Assembly: GCA_016188985.1 (NCBI GenBank)
Contig: JACPGM010000119.1
Span: 1-64,000 of the forward strand
DNA: 64,000 bases
From: Lentisphaerota bacterium
GTDB lineage: Bacteria; Verrucomicrobiota; Kiritimatiellia; JAAZAB01
Reading direction: 5' to 3'
This document shows positions 8,028 to 17,863 of the stretch, in pieces. Position 1 is the stretch's first letter. Every line of letters starts with the position of its first letter. A program made the translations under genes and the position numbers. Below the pieces are notes generated by a model. It saw nothing but the letters and a program-made list of their open reading frames with translations. It was not told the DNA's origin and made no database searches.

Positions 8028-9590
8028 CTATAGGCCCTGTGCGTCTGGCGCGCTCGGAATTTCTGAGAGCCGGCCGCGGCGGAATGGCGGCAATAGCAGA
8101 ATTAAGGTGGTTAAAAAGTAAAACGCTGAACAGACCATTACCGGACTGAATTTCCCGTATTTTGTCAACATGATCGGGAAGATCGGCGCTGACTCACGCG
8201 CGGCATTAAGATACTGCAGGATGGCCAGCGGAGACAGCAACGCCCAATGCTGAATCCAGACGGGAATCTTGAGAGAGATCCCTATAAGAATGTTAGCAAC
8301 GGCATAGGGCGCCAACGTAAATCCGCTAATAACCACGATGGCAATTATGATCCTGAACTTCCGCCATTTTATCGTCGGCGCGCAGGTTAATCGCAACGCC
8401 AAGGCGGAACAGGTCATGGCGCATAAGCCCATTGCGCCAAAATAGGTGAGCCAAAATAATTCAGGCGGGATATTCATAGGCCCGGCCGTATACGCGCCGA
8501 GCGCAACGAAAGGCGCATTGCCCAGCACCAGGAGCAGAACAAACCCGCGCGGGTCCGTTAGTATCCGCGCCACCAATCGCACCAGCCAGTGGGCTCTTGC
8601 TCTGGCGCCGATTTCGCTTAGAAAAACGCCCCAATCTACGCCTAACCAGGTGGCGCAGATAATCAGAATGACAGTTATAAAAGACAAGATATTGGCGAGT
8701 TGATCTCTTGCCTCAGCCGGCTTGGTGCACAGAAAGGTGTTTTCTCCGGTAAAAAACGCAATTGAAAGAAGGATGAGCAACAGCAGGAGCAAACGGAAGA
8801 GGACAAAACGTCGTTCCGATGAAAAAGTCAGGCGGGTCACCGCCGCCGTGTAAGCCATGAAAAAAATGAGTGTTGGATAAATGAAACCAGGCAGCCAGAA
8901 CGGGATTGTCTTGCCATAAAATGGAATTGCCACGTATGCCTCGAGCAAACGCAGGAAGTTAAAAGGGGAAATTGTCGCTAACGCGGTGCAATGGATGGAT
9001 TGGAACAGTCCACAAAGAATTATGAGCGCCAGGATCATAACGGTGGCGGCGGGAATGGAGGCGATGCTGCGTTCATAACGTGTGGAACAAAATAACCCGA
9101 TGGAACCGATGTTGGCGGCGGCCAGCAAGGTCAGAAGATAAGCCAGGAACAAAGATCTGGGCGAAATCCCGCCCAAAATGAAAGAGGCTGCGGCAAACGG
9201 CAGCGAGATCAGGATCAGAATGATGAAGAGAATAAGGGAGGCCGCCAGTTTGGCGAACACAAGTTGGCGCATGGAAACGGGTGTGACACAGAGGCTGTCG
9301 AAAGTTTTCTGGTCCTTTTCGCCGGTGATGGAGGCGGCGGTCACGAGCGGCGTCACAAAAATTATCAGGATAGCCTGTAAAAAAGTGATGATGCCGAAAA
9401 GCTCTGTTCCGATCTTCCATCCAGTCTGGGACTCATCATAGACCGCGATCATCAAAGTAATGAAAATAATCGCACAGAGGCAGCCCATGTAACCGAGCGC
9501 CATGCCAAATGCTGTTTTGACGCGGAGGCGGGTGCGCAATTCCTTAATAAGGAGGGGAGGAATAAGCAAATTATTGAAGTTCCAGGGCAT
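8028..9590 (-). CDS. ABC-2 type exporter permease
   Basis: This polytopic membrane protein of 520 residues has about a dozen hydrophobic segments. It has the ABC-2 permease pattern in its first half: an amphipathic start (LLIPPLLIKELRTRLRVKTAF), a cytoplasmic stretch ITGEKDQKTFDSLCVTPVSMRQLV, then membrane pairs. It forms the channel for the ATPase encoded 11 bases upstream. The arrangement (ATPase, permease, large envelope protein) resembles the GldA/GldF/GldG or Nos/Nat-type exporters. The substrate is unknown. Confidence 0.88.
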   Translation of the reverse strand: MPWNFNNLLIPPLLIKELRTRLRVKTAFGMALGYMGCLCAIIFITLMIAVYDESQTGWKIGTELFGIITFLQAILIIFVTPLVTAASITGEKDQKTFDSLCVTPVSMRQLVFAKLAASLILFIILILISLPFAAASFILGGISPRSLFLAYLLTLLAAANIGSIGLFCSTRYERSIASIPAATVMILALIILCGLFQSIHCTALATISPFNFLRLLEAYVAIPFYGKTIPFWLPGFIYPTLIFFMAYTAAVTRLTFSSERRFVLFRLLLLLLILLSIAFFTGENTFLCTKPAEARDQLANILSFITVILIICATWLGVDWGVFLSEIGARARAHWLVRLVARILTDPRGFVLLLVLGNAPFVALGAYTAGPMNIPPELFWLTYFGAMGLCAMTCSALALRLTCAPTIKWRKFRIIIAIVVISGFTLAPYAVANILIGISLKIPVWIQHWALLSPLAILQYLNAARESAPIFPIMLTKYGKFSPVMVCSAFYFLTTLILLLPPFRRGRLSEIPSAPDAQGL

Positions 9591-9601
9591 ATTTAACCTT
9601 T

Positions 9602-10543
9602 CTACATCAACTCCCCTTTGGTCATCTTCAGAAATATTTCCTTCAAATCCGCCGCGTCGGCGCGCGGCAAAAGGATTCGCACATTAGCCTGCGCCAGAAA
9701 ACGGACAATGTCGCTGACCACCTGGTCCTCGTTCGGGAGCTCCAACAGGAGGCCGCCGCCGACATCTTTTAATGAAATAACCTTGGGGTGCGTGCGCAAT
9801 AGGCCGAGCGCCTTTTCCGTGTCCGTTGGGGTAACCAGCAGAATCACACGCCGGACGACCGGCTGGCCGGAGTCGGCACGCAGGTCGCGCGTGCCAACCA
9901 GCCGCCCTGTTTCCATGACGCCCACCTCCGTGCACAGGTTCTGGAGTTCATCGAGAATATGTGAGGAAATGATGATCGTCGTTCCCTGTTGATTCACAGC
10001 CTTGAGTGTCGCGATCAATTCCGTCCGCCCGCGCGGATCCATGCCAGAGGCCGGCTCATCCAGTATCAGCAAGCGCGGTGCGTGTACCAGCGCCCGGGCG
10101 CAATACAGGCGCTGCTTCATGCCACGCGAAAGGGTTTTTACCAGGGCATCGTGTTTTTGAACGAGGTTGACGGTTTCCAGCATCGCGTCAATCCGCTCGC
10201 GCAGGCGTGGGTGTTCCAGGCCGTACATACCACCGAAAAACTCCAGATATTCGGCGACGCTCAAATAATCATAAACGCCGAAAAAATCCGCCATGTAACC
10301 AATGCGCATGCGCGCCCGCCGGCGTTCCTTGAGGAGATCAAAGCCATCCACGGTCACCGTTCCGGAATCAGGCAAAATCAGGCCAGCCAGTACTTTCAGT
10401 GTCGTCGTTTTACCCGCGCCGTTGGGTCCGACCAGCCCAAAAATAGCGCCTTCCGGCACTTGCAAGGAGATATCATTGACCGCCACCAGCGCGTCATATT
10501 TGACGGTCAGATTTGCGATTTGGATGATCGGCTTGCCTGTCAT
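9602..10543 (-). CDS. ABC transporter ATP-binding subunit
   Basis: This 313-residue ATPase has Walker A GPNGAGKT (39-46), a signature loop LSRGMKQR (138-145), Walker B RLLILDEP (157-164) and the switch histidine in IISSHILDEL. A C-terminal domain of about 90 residues is of the type seen in drug or gliding-type exporters. It overlaps the upstream large protein gene by four bases and energises the permease that follows. Export direction is inferred from the ABC-2 permease partner. Confidence 0.93.
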   Translation of the reverse strand: MTGKPIIQIANLTVKYDALVAVNDISLQVPEGAIFGLVGPNGAGKTTTLKVLAGLILPDSGTVTVDGFDLLKERRRARMRIGYMADFFGVYDYLSVAEYLEFFGGMYGLEHPRLRERIDAMLETVNLVQKHDALVKTLSRGMKQRLYCARALVHAPRLLILDEPASGMDPRGRTELIATLKAVNQQGTTIIISSHILDELQNLCTEVGVMETGRLVGTRDLRADSGQPVVRRVILLVTPTDTEKALGLLRTHPKVISLKDVGGGLLLELPNEDQVVSDIVRFLAQANVRILLPRADAADLKEIFLKMTKGELM

Positions 10544-13047
10544 TTGATCCGGCGTCCTTCATAAGCGATTTCCAGAAAGTTCAAAATGGTGGAGCGCCGC
10601 TTGGGTTCTGGTTCCGTGGAGGTCGTTTTCAGGCGCACCACGGGGTAATGCCCGAACACAAAACATTCCGGTTTGGATATGGTCTTTGCGCCCTCGCCGT
10701 TGGTAATCCGGGCCAGTTCGACCCAGGCTTGATTTTTCCAATCGAATATGGCCAGGATCAACGCCTCTTGCGGGTTGTCCTCCTCTGTTTCGCCGCACCA
10801 GTGAATACGCAATGCAGATGTCTCAAGGTCATGGGCATAAAACGGCAAATAATAATCCCGGAAAAAAACATTATCCACATTTTCACCTACGGCCGGATGA
10901 TCTGCCTGGTCGTTATCGCCGGTAACACGTTCCTCGCTTTTCAGGATGGCGGCATGATCGTTGGCGAGAGTTTCCAGCCGATAGGGCACTTCGCGCAGCC
11001 ACTTGGTGGAAAAGGCGACATTATTGCTTGCGGTTTCATTGCCTGTGACGATTCCTTCCGGGATCGAGATTTCATCTGCCGAAAACTGCAGTTCCACCGG
11101 GATTACGCAGAGGCGACGGCGCTGAGAGATATATTTCGGGCGATCAATTTGAACAGCGCCGCCGTCCACATCCTGCCAGCCGACGATAATCGGCCTGGAT
11201 AAATCCGGATTCAAGTGTTCCAGGAATTGCCGCAGTTTCGGATCGAGCGGATAATCTTTACAGAGTTCCTCGGAAAACCAGCCGCTTTTGCCGTGCATGG
11301 AATGGCATCTTGGGCAGATGCGCCCGGGCATCTTTGAGGCCGGACGTAGTTTCATCGAAAGCTCACTGGTCGCGCCGGCAGCGATGTCCCCGATGCGCGC
11401 GCGATTCCAACGCTGAATCAGATGCGCGTCGTGAATGGTGAATGGCAGGCGATTGGAGACCTGAACATACAGGTTGGTTTGGTCACAAGTGGCGGCAGCA
11501 TCAACGCCACCGGCCAGATTCGTTGTCGTCAGAGTGCTGAAGAAACGCATGGCCCAGGTCTCGATTCGCAGGTTGGTCAGGAAAGGCCCTGTTTCATAGC
11601 CATAGACGAGCAGGTCCCTGGCGGCCGGCGGTTCTGAAGTATAGCGCCAGCGTTGCTGGTCATCCATCTCTTCCATCCGGGCGCGGGGATCGCGCAAGAC
11701 GAGCGTGAATGGACGATCATCAGGGGTTAGTAATCCGCTCAAGCCGGAAACAACGTGGTTGGCAACGTGATCAAGCAAAAACGTTTCCGCCTCGTACAGA
11801 ATCGGCTCTTTCGTGCGCAAGGCGATTCCAATAGCGAAGGCAAGCGCGGCGAAGCTCACCGCCTCCAGAGGAATGATGATAATGCTCAACTCCAGTTTTT
11901 TGCGGCGGCGCAGGACGATCCAGTTGACCGGTCCTACCAGTAGAACATAAGCCAGCAGAAAAAATGCGAGTGGTTTGACGAGAAACTGTGGTTTGACCTC
12001 GCGTGGCAAGATGGTAGCGACAAGTGGTTGCAGATGCGCGACGGGACGTTGCAGTTTCAGGAGGTTACGCCATAAATTGCGTTGCAGCGCCTCGATCGCG
12101 GAGCGATCTTTTACAACCGGATTGCGCCAATCAAGTCCGATTGTCAGGACACGCCCACACCCGGCATCCTTGCCGGCAACAAAGATGTTGTCGCCGTCGG
12201 CGAGAATGGCAAAGCGGCGATCAACCTGGATTGGGCGGCCGGGCATCTTTTCAAGAACGTCTGTCTTGTCACGCAGGAATGGCCGTAAAACCTCGGGGGC
12301 ACAATTGGTCGTCTGCGCAGTAATTCCGGCTTCTGGAAACAGTTTGACGCCGTTTTGATCTAAGAGGTTCAAATAAACAGTGCCGCCGACCACCAGCCAG
12401 TTTTGCAAGGCCTCGGACTGGGCTGGCGAGAATGCGTCTTGGATTTGATCGAGAATGAGTGCATCCACGCAGTCCAGTTCCTGCCATAAGACAGGGAACT
12501 CTTTCGAGGTGCATTCAATCACCCGCACGATACCTTTATTTTGTAAATATAAGCCGTGCAAAAAATTGAATTGCCGGGGAGCGTCGCTTACCACCAAAAC
12601 CACCAGATCGTTCTCCTGAATGGGGTGCAGGATGGTTTCCTTGGAAACCCGCTCGCCCTTGGCGTTCTGAAAGCCGCATTGAACACGCGTCGTGGGATAG
12701 CTCTTGAACAATTCCTTGCAAAACGCAATCCCGCGTCCCTGAGGGTTTGCCCGAAAATTACCGGAAAAGACGACCAGCGGCCTGGGGTTCTTGCCGCTGT
12801 AATCCGTTCGCATGAATGTAACGTCAAATTGCTCAATTCCCGGCACCGGCTTAAGATACGCTGGAAACCAGCGGTTGTCCTTAACGCAACCTTTGAATCC
12901 GTATTCAATCTCGATTGATTCATTGCCGCCAAGCGCGGGTTGTGCCCAATCCGAAAAAAAGCAGGTTAGGAAAAGACCCCGGAGCACGAGCGCAAACCAT
13001 AGTCGCGTTGGGGCGGTAGATTTCATCTGATCAAACTCTACTCTCAT
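10540..13047 (-). CDS. Large envelope protein associated with the ABC exporter
   Basis: The product is 835 residues. I do not recognise a named family with certainty. A signal-like segment, LWFALVLRGLFLTCFF, begins the protein. A region around residues 170-260 (RVIECTSKEFP, DALILDQIQDAFSP, LQNWLVVGGTVYLNL) resembles the glutamine-amidotransferase-like fold of gliding/DUF4350-type exporter partners. Two membrane helices lie near 365-415, with LRRRKKLELS between them. A CXXCH motif (C578-x-x-C581-H582) in the C-terminal half could bind haem c or zinc. Its four-base overlap with the ATPase gene argues for one three-component system. Confidence 0.75.
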   Translation of the reverse strand: MRVEFDQMKSTAPTRLWFALVLRGLFLTCFFSDWAQPALGGNESIEIEYGFKGCVKDNRWFPAYLKPVPGIEQFDVTFMRTDYSGKNPRPLVVFSGNFRANPQGRGIAFCKELFKSYPTTRVQCGFQNAKGERVSKETILHPIQENDLVVLVVSDAPRQFNFLHGLYLQNKGIVRVIECTSKEFPVLWQELDCVDALILDQIQDAFSPAQSEALQNWLVVGGTVYLNLLDQNGVKLFPEAGITAQTTNCAPEVLRPFLRDKTDVLEKMPGRPIQVDRRFAILADGDNIFVAGKDAGCGRVLTIGLDWRNPVVKDRSAIEALQRNLWRNLLKLQRPVAHLQPLVATILPREVKPQFLVKPLAFFLLAYVLLVGPVNWIVLRRRKKLELSIIIIPLEAVSFAALAFAIGIALRTKEPILYEAETFLLDHVANHVVSGLSGLLTPDDRPFTLVLRDPRARMEEMDDQQRWRYTSEPPAARDLLVYGYETGPFLTNLRIETWAMRFFSTLTTTNLAGGVDAAATCDQTNLYVQVSNRLPFTIHDAHLIQRWNRARIGDIAAGATSELSMKLRPASKMPGRICPRCHSMHGKSGWFSEELCKDYPLDPKLRQFLEHLNPDLSRPIIVGWQDVDGGAVQIDRPKYISQRRRLCVIPVELQFSADEISIPEGIVTGNETASNNVAFSTKWLREVPYRLETLANDHAAILKSEERVTGDNDQADHPAVGENVDNVFFRDYYLPFYAHDLETSALRIHWCGETEEDNPQEALILAIFDWKNQAWVELARITNGEGAKTISKPECFVFGHYPVVRLKTTSTEPEPKRRSTILNFLEIAYEGRRIK

Positions 13048-13134
13048 TTTTCAGCACGTAAAAGTCATTTCTCACCGTTTGCGCAGACCAATAGCGCGCC
13101 CCGAACGAGGAACCAAGAACGGGCAACGTTTTCA

Positions 13135-14262
13135 TCACCAGAGGTTGCTCGCGTTTATGGAACAGCGGCGTTTCTGAGCCTCGGCGATGCGCCGCCGGCT
13201 CAACGCCCGGTCAGCAATTTCCTGCATTGGCGCCGGCGTGTGCCATTCCAACAGGGTTGCCCCCCAGGTAAAGCCGGCGCCAAAGGACATCAGCAGCACA
13301 AGGTCGCCATCCTTGATGAACCCCGCGCGGACGGCTTCATCCAGGGCCACCGGAATCGAGGCCGCCGAGATGTTGCCGGTGCGCTCAAGGGTAAGATAAT
13401 ATTTTTCCCGGGGCGCGCCCAGGCGCTCGGCAATGGCCTGGATAATGCGCATATTGGCCTGGTGCGGAATGATGCAATCCACTTCGGATATTTTGAACCC
13501 GCCGCGGCGCAAGACCTCATTGGCTGCGCCCAGCATCGAGCTTACGGCATATTTAAAAACTTCCTTGCCGGCCATTTTCAGGAAATGCAGGCGGTCCTTG
13601 ACCGTCTGAGCCGTGGCCGGATGGCGACTGCCTCCGCCGGGCACGTAAAGCAGGTGACTCAAGCTCCCGTCCGAGGCCAGGGCCGTGGCAATAATACCGC
13701 GCAGCCCCGGCCGATTACGCAAGACCACGGCGCCGGCGGCATCGCCAAACAGGACACAGGTCGCACGATCTTCCCAATCGGTGATGCAGCTCAATTTGTC
13801 GGCGCCGATGACCAGGGCCGTGCTGACGGCGCCCGAGCCGACAAACTGCCGGGCCGTTTCCAGCGCGAAGAGAAATCCGGGGCAGGCCGCCCCCAGATCA
13901 AAGCACACGGCGTTCCGGGCGCCGAGGTTCTTCTGCACCAGGCAGGCCGTGCTGGGACAAAGCATGTCCGGCGTGATGGTAGCCACAATAATCAGGTCCA
14001 ACTCTTCGGCGGAAAGGCCAGCCTGACGGAGCGCCCGGCGGGCGGCTTCGGCAGCCAGATCGGAGGTGGCCTGGTCGTCAGCGGCAATATGGCGCTCCTT
14101 GATGCCGGTGCGCGTCGTGATCCATTCATCAGTGGTATCCACCAGTTTGGCCAGATCCGCGTTGGTCAGGATGCGCTTGGGCAGATAAGCGCCGGCGCCG
14201 ATGATGGATACCGAGCGCAGTGTCTTAGGCAGACTTTCCTGCGGGGCTAACGTTGTTTTCAT
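13135..14262 (-). CDS. fabH: 3-oxoacyl-[ACP] synthase III
   Basis: Starts fatty-acid synthesis by condensing acetyl-CoA with malonyl-ACP. The 375-residue protein has the active-site cysteine C127 in AACPGFLF, the histidine in IPHQANMRI and the asparagine in GNISAASIP, which complete the Cys-His-Asn triad. There are about 15 extra residues before the fold (KTTLAPQESLPKTLR) and about 30 after it (ending in a basic RRRIAEAQKRR stretch), so the protein is longer than the usual 320. Its ATG overlaps the plsX stop by four bases. Confidence 0.95.
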   Translation of the reverse strand: MKTTLAPQESLPKTLRSVSIIGAGAYLPKRILTNADLAKLVDTTDEWITTRTGIKERHIAADDQATSDLAAEAARRALRQAGLSAEELDLIIVATITPDMLCPSTACLVQKNLGARNAVCFDLGAACPGFLFALETARQFVGSGAVSTALVIGADKLSCITDWEDRATCVLFGDAAGAVVLRNRPGLRGIIATALASDGSLSHLLYVPGGGSRHPATAQTVKDRLHFLKMAGKEVFKYAVSSMLGAANEVLRRGGFKISEVDCIIPHQANMRIIQAIAERLGAPREKYYLTLERTGNISAASIPVALDEAVRAGFIKDGDLVLLMSFGAGFTWGATLLEWHTPAPMQEIADRALSRRRIAEAQKRRCSINASNLW

Positions 14263-15257
14263 GAGGAGCTGCCGATGGTCTGGGTAATCAACTCATTGAT
14301 CCGGGCATTGACCGAATCGCGCGCCACGCGGATGGCGTGGTAGATGGCGCGCGCGCTGGATGACCCATGCGAAATGATACAGACGCCATTCACACCCAGG
14401 AGCGGCGCGCCGCCGGCAAGATCCGGGTCAACCCGCTTCTTCATGTCACGAAGCGCCCTGGTCAGCAAGAGCGCGCCCAGAATGCGCAGTGGCGAGCGGC
14501 TGAATTCCTGTTTGATCCAATGGCCGGTAGCGTGCACCACGCTCTCGCTGGTCTTCAGGATCACGTTGCCGACAAACCCGTCGCAAACGGCCACGTCCAC
14601 GTTGCCCTTATAAAGGTCATGGCCTTCAATATTGCCGGAAAAATTGAGCTTGGCTTCGCTGAGCAGGTGAAACGCTTCTTTGGTGATCTCATTGCCCTTG
14701 GATTCTTCCGTGCCGACGCTCATCAGGCCAATGCGGGGGTTCTGGCACCCCAGGATTCGCTGGGCGTAGATCTGACCCATAATGGCAAACTGCAGCAGGA
14801 GCCGCGCCGGGCAATCGGTGTTCGCGCCGGCATCAATCAACACAAACGGCTTTTCGGGCGTGGGCATGACCGTGGCAATCGCCGGCCGGTCAATCCCGGG
14901 CAGGGTCCGCAGTTTCAGCGTGGCAGCCACTACGACCGCGCCGGTGTTGCCGGCCGAAATCATGGCATCAGCCAAACCTTTCTTGACCAGATCAACCGCG
15001 CGGCTGATGGAGTTATCCTTCTTGCGCCGGATGGCGTTGGCGGGACTTTCCTCCATGCCCACGGCTTCCATGGCATGCTGAATGTTCAGCGTCGCCGGAA
15101 TCGCGCCGCAGGAGGCATACTCCCGGCGAATGGCCGCCTCGTCGCCCACCAGCGTGATCTTATCAAGACCCGGCAAGGACCTGGCCGCCTCAACAGCTCC
15201 CCGCACAATTTCACGAGGCGCAAAATCCCCGCCCATGGCATCTACGGCAATATGCAT
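14259..15257 (-). CDS. plsX: Phosphate acyltransferase
   Basis: Converts acyl-ACP to acyl-phosphate for phospholipid synthesis in the PlsX/PlsY route. The length, 332 residues, is normal. The N-terminal AVDAMGGDFAPREIVRGA and the later SAGNTGAVVVAATLKL, GNIEGHDLYKGNVDVAVCDGF and FVGNVILKTSES are characteristic. It is encoded directly behind rpmF and overlaps fabH, the classic rpmF-plsX-fabH order that couples membrane lipid supply to growth. Confidence 0.97.
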   Translation of the reverse strand: MHIAVDAMGGDFAPREIVRGAVEAARSLPGLDKITLVGDEAAIRREYASCGAIPATLNIQHAMEAVGMEESPANAIRRKKDNSISRAVDLVKKGLADAMISAGNTGAVVVAATLKLRTLPGIDRPAIATVMPTPEKPFVLIDAGANTDCPARLLLQFAIMGQIYAQRILGCQNPRIGLMSVGTEESKGNEITKEAFHLLSEAKLNFSGNIEGHDLYKGNVDVAVCDGFVGNVILKTSESVVHATGHWIKQEFSRSPLRILGALLLTRALRDMKKRVDPDLAGGAPLLGVNGVCIISHGSSSARAIYHAIRVARDSVNARINELITQTIGSSS

Positions 15258-15263
15258 AGAGAG

Positions 15264-15446
15264 TTACTTGGCCACGATGGTCAGGACCTGCCGTCCTTTA
15301 TAGTAACCACAGGCTGAACACACGCGGTGCGGCTGACGCGGCGCGCCGCAATTGGGACACGCTTGCGACGCCGTCAGCGATAATTTATGGGACCGCTTGC
15401 GGCGGCGAATTCTACTTTTCGAACATTTTCTTTTCGGTACCGCCAT
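15264..15446 (-). CDS. rpmF: 50S ribosomal protein L32
   Basis: The protein is 60 residues, highly basic at the N-terminus (VPKRKCSKSRIRRRKRSHK). Two pairs of cysteines, CPNC (about 30-33) and CSAC (43-46), form the zinc-binding knuckle of C+ type L32. It lies between the DUF177 gene and plsX. Confidence 0.97.
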   Translation of the reverse strand: MAVPKRKCSKSRIRRRKRSHKLSLTASQACPNCGAPRQPHRVCSACGYYKGRQVLTIVAK

Positions 15447-15474
15447 CGGAGCTCCTTCCCGTTGCGTTTTTTTC

Positions 15475-15939
15475 TCATTTAAATTTCAATTGATCGAGCG
15501 CACCCCAAGCGGCGCTTTTTCCTGGCCGGCCGCACTTGCAGGGCGCTTTGTTCAAATTGGCCCCGCAGTCCGGGCATAATCCCCGGCACTGCGCGGAACA
15601 CAGAAAACTCATCGGAAGAGCCAGGAGAATAGCTTCGCGGATGTCGGGGGTCAAGTCGATTGATTCATTGGCGGCCGTGAGCGGATACGAGCGCATAAAA
15701 GTTCCGTCTTGAATTGTCTGGCTGACGGATTCCCCGCAGCGCGCACAGCGGCTCGAGATTTCCACTTCCAGAACGCCGCACACCAACAGCTCGTCGGCAA
15801 AGCGCTGGGCCGTCAGTGAATAACGCACCGCGCCGGCGGCCCGGACCAGGGGGTCCAGGTCCAAGTCAAGGATCGTAGAGGGCTCCTGCCCGGTAAAGCG
15901 CTCTGGGCGTTTGCGGACCTGGCCGCTTTCGATTTTCAT
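15475..15939 (-). CDS. DUF177/YceD-family protein
   Basis: This 154-residue protein corresponds to the YceD/DUF177 family found immediately upstream of rpmF in most bacteria and linked to 23S rRNA accumulation. A CARCGE pair near residue 62 and a C-terminal cluster (CSAQCRGLCPDCG, CKCG) suggest zinc binding, as in many homologues. It is transcribed in the order DUF177, rpmF, plsX, fabH. Confidence 0.9.
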   Translation of the reverse strand: MKIESGQVRKRPERFTGQEPSTILDLDLDPLVRAAGAVRYSLTAQRFADELLVCGVLEVEISSRCARCGESVSQTIQDGTFMRSYPLTAANESIDLTPDIREAILLALPMSFLCSAQCRGLCPDCGANLNKAPCKCGRPGKSAAWGALDQLKFK

Positions 15940-16016
15940 ACATCCGCCCTCGGGGCGCAGACCGTAAAGTTCCTGGCTCAGGAAAGCTGGGAGCGAACTG
16001 CCGGAGGCGGGAAGTC

Positions 16017-16511
16017 CTATCCCCGCTTGGCCTTGGCAAATTTCCGTTTCAGCGCCGCCTGCACGAAATCCGGCACAAACTTGCCGGTATCCCCGCCCAG
16101 AGAGGCAATTTCGCGGACCATGCTGGAGCTGATGTAACTGTAAGTTTCGCGCGGCATCAGGAAGAGGACTTCTATGTCCGGCTCCATCTTGCGGTTGGTC
16201 AAAGCCATCTGAAACTCATACTCGAAATCGGAAAAAGCCCGCAAGCCGCGCACAATCACGCATCCGCCGATCTTTTTGACGTAATCCACCAGCAGGCCGT
16301 CAAAGGCTTCGGCCGCCACGTTCGGCATGGAGGCCGCCAGCCGCCTGGCCATGGCCAGGCGTTCCTTGATCGAAAAAACGGTGGCGCCGTGAGCGCTTAC
16401 CGCCACAGCCAGAATCAGCCGGTCAAACAAGCGCGCGGCGCGGTGAATCACATCCACATGCCCCAAGGTAAAGGGATCAAACGTTCCGGGATAAACTGCC
16501 ACTCTTTTCAT
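16017..16511 (-). CDS. coaD: Phosphopantetheine adenylyltransferase
   Basis: Transfers AMP to 4'-phosphopantetheine, the penultimate step of coenzyme A synthesis. The ATG at 16511 begins MKRVAVYPGTFDPFTLGH and gives 164 residues, the family's normal size. The 36 upstream codons in the open frame are non-family sequence. The nucleotidyltransferase motif TLGH and the C-terminal YSYISSSMVREIA (ISSxxVR) are present. Placing coaD close to fatty-acid genes fits the need for acyl-carrier cofactors. Confidence 0.95.
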   Translation of the reverse strand: MKRVAVYPGTFDPFTLGHVDVIHRAARLFDRLILAVAVSAHGATVFSIKERLAMARRLAASMPNVAAEAFDGLLVDYVKKIGGCVIVRGLRAFSDFEYEFQMALTNRKMEPDIEVLFLMPRETYSYISSSMVREIASLGGDTGKFVPDFVQAALKRKFAKAKRG

Positions 16512-16931
16512 GGAATTACCTTTCTGTGCCAGTTCAGCCTTCGTAGCCAAGGGCCTTACTACGGCGGAGTAGGCAAAGCCGTTTAACTTCCGACCTGCCG
16601 TCCTGTAGCCGCGCCACATGAGGGGCGCGTTATTCGGAGCGTCGGCCTGACGCCAGGCTTCGCCGAAGCGCTACGCCTATGCACGTCCGACGGCTACAGC
16701 ACTCCATAGCCCGATCCACTTTGGCAGAGAATGCTCCTGCAGCGTTCTTCGCTTTACTTATTGGCTACGAGTGTAGTGTTTCAGAGTTACCTATATCTAC
16801 AGGCATTGGTGTTTCATTGTAGAGCCGACTTTTCCGCCCAAAGCGGACCAGCTACAGGCTGGATGTCGGCTATGGCCGGTATAAAACCGGCCCTACCAAT
16901 AGATTTCATAAATCAATATCTGGGCAAAACA
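16512..16931. other. Gene-free stretch with small palindromes
   Basis: No gene is supported between coaD and rsmD. The stretch holds short inverted repeats, including GGCCGGTATAAAACCGGCC at about 16873-16892 and AGCCGAC/GTCGGCT about 50 bases apart. These look like the degenerate interspersed hairpins found elsewhere in the window. Confidence 0.5.
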
Positions 16932-17534
16932 CTATACTATCGCCAGATAATCAATCTGCGTTTCGCCATAGACCCGCCGCTTGACCAGTTGCCAGGGAGC
17001 CTGGATCAGCACCGGCGCCTGCGCGGCCAGTTCAATAATAAGTAAGCCGTCGGATTGCAAGATAGAATGGCCCGCCAGAACTGACAAGATTTTTTTGAGC
17101 CATTGGCCATTCCGGTCATAGGGCGGATCGGCAATAATCAGGTCATAAGGCGCTCCGCCCCCACTCGCCTGGGCGTAGCGCTCCGGCGGAGCCTGGCCCT
17201 GCGCCAGGAACCGCAGGACATTCGCGGCGACAACGGCGGCGCGCGGCGAGTCTGAAAAATCAGGCCCACAGAGCGCGGCCACATTCTCGCGCAGCACGGT
17301 TAGAACCCGCCGGTCGTTTTCCACCCAGGTGGCAGAAGCGGCGCCGCGGCTTAGGGCTTCCAACCCATAAACGCCCGTGCCGGCAAAAAGGTCCAGCACG
17401 CGGGCGCCGGCCACGCGCTCAGCCAGGGCTGAAAAAACCGCCTGCCGCACCCGGTCCTGCGCGGGGCGGACCTTCCCGCGCGGCACTTTGAGCAGTCGGC
17501 CTCGCCACTGCCCGCCTGTAATCCGAATAGCCAT
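16932..17534 (-). CDS. rsmD: 16S rRNA (guanine966-N2)-methyltransferase
   Basis: This 200-residue class I SAM-dependent methyltransferase starts with the typical IRITGGQWRGRLLKVPRG. It then shows the SAM-binding motif VLDLFAGTGVYGLEALSRGA and the catalytic DPPYD (as in RsmD: N/D-PPY). It methylates 16S rRNA during 30S assembly. rsmD and coaD are neighbours in many bacteria, and this pair keeps that order on the minus strand. Confidence 0.93.
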   Translation of the reverse strand: MAIRITGGQWRGRLLKVPRGKVRPAQDRVRQAVFSALAERVAGARVLDLFAGTGVYGLEALSRGAASATWVENDRRVLTVLRENVAALCGPDFSDSPRAAVVAANVLRFLAQGQAPPERYAQASGGGAPYDLIIADPPYDRNGQWLKKILSVLAGHSILQSDGLLIIELAAQAPVLIQAPWQLVKRRVYGETQIDYLAIV

Positions 17535-17720
17535 GAGCTGTTCTCTGGTTGTTGAGCGCGGCGGATTGTTTCACGGGCGCGCGAGGCTTGACAAGGACAG
17601 AATTAGTCCTGGCGAATCAGATCGTTTTGTTAAAACCATGGTCACGCATTTTGCGTGGTAAATCCTTGCCTGCGGCAGGGACGGTTCAAGTCTTATGGAA
17701 AACGAAAGGCAATAACAATT

Positions 17721-17744
17721 GGTTGCGGCTATACGCCGCCTTAG
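17721..17744 (-). repeat. E4 hairpin (CTAAGGCGG...CCGCAACC)
   Basis: On the minus strand the sequence is CTAAGGCGGC, a short loop, then GCCGCAACC. The GCGGC/GCCGC arms pair. It is one of five copies in the window. Confidence 0.7.
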
Positions 17745-17863
17745 ACCCTTTTCCGTTAAAACATATGACAGTTTTACGGAGAACATTTTTTCGATCGGAT
17801 TGGTATTAACATAGAAAATATCGGTGCGGCCTAACCGTTGATGATCGCGTTAGCGTGGCGAGG

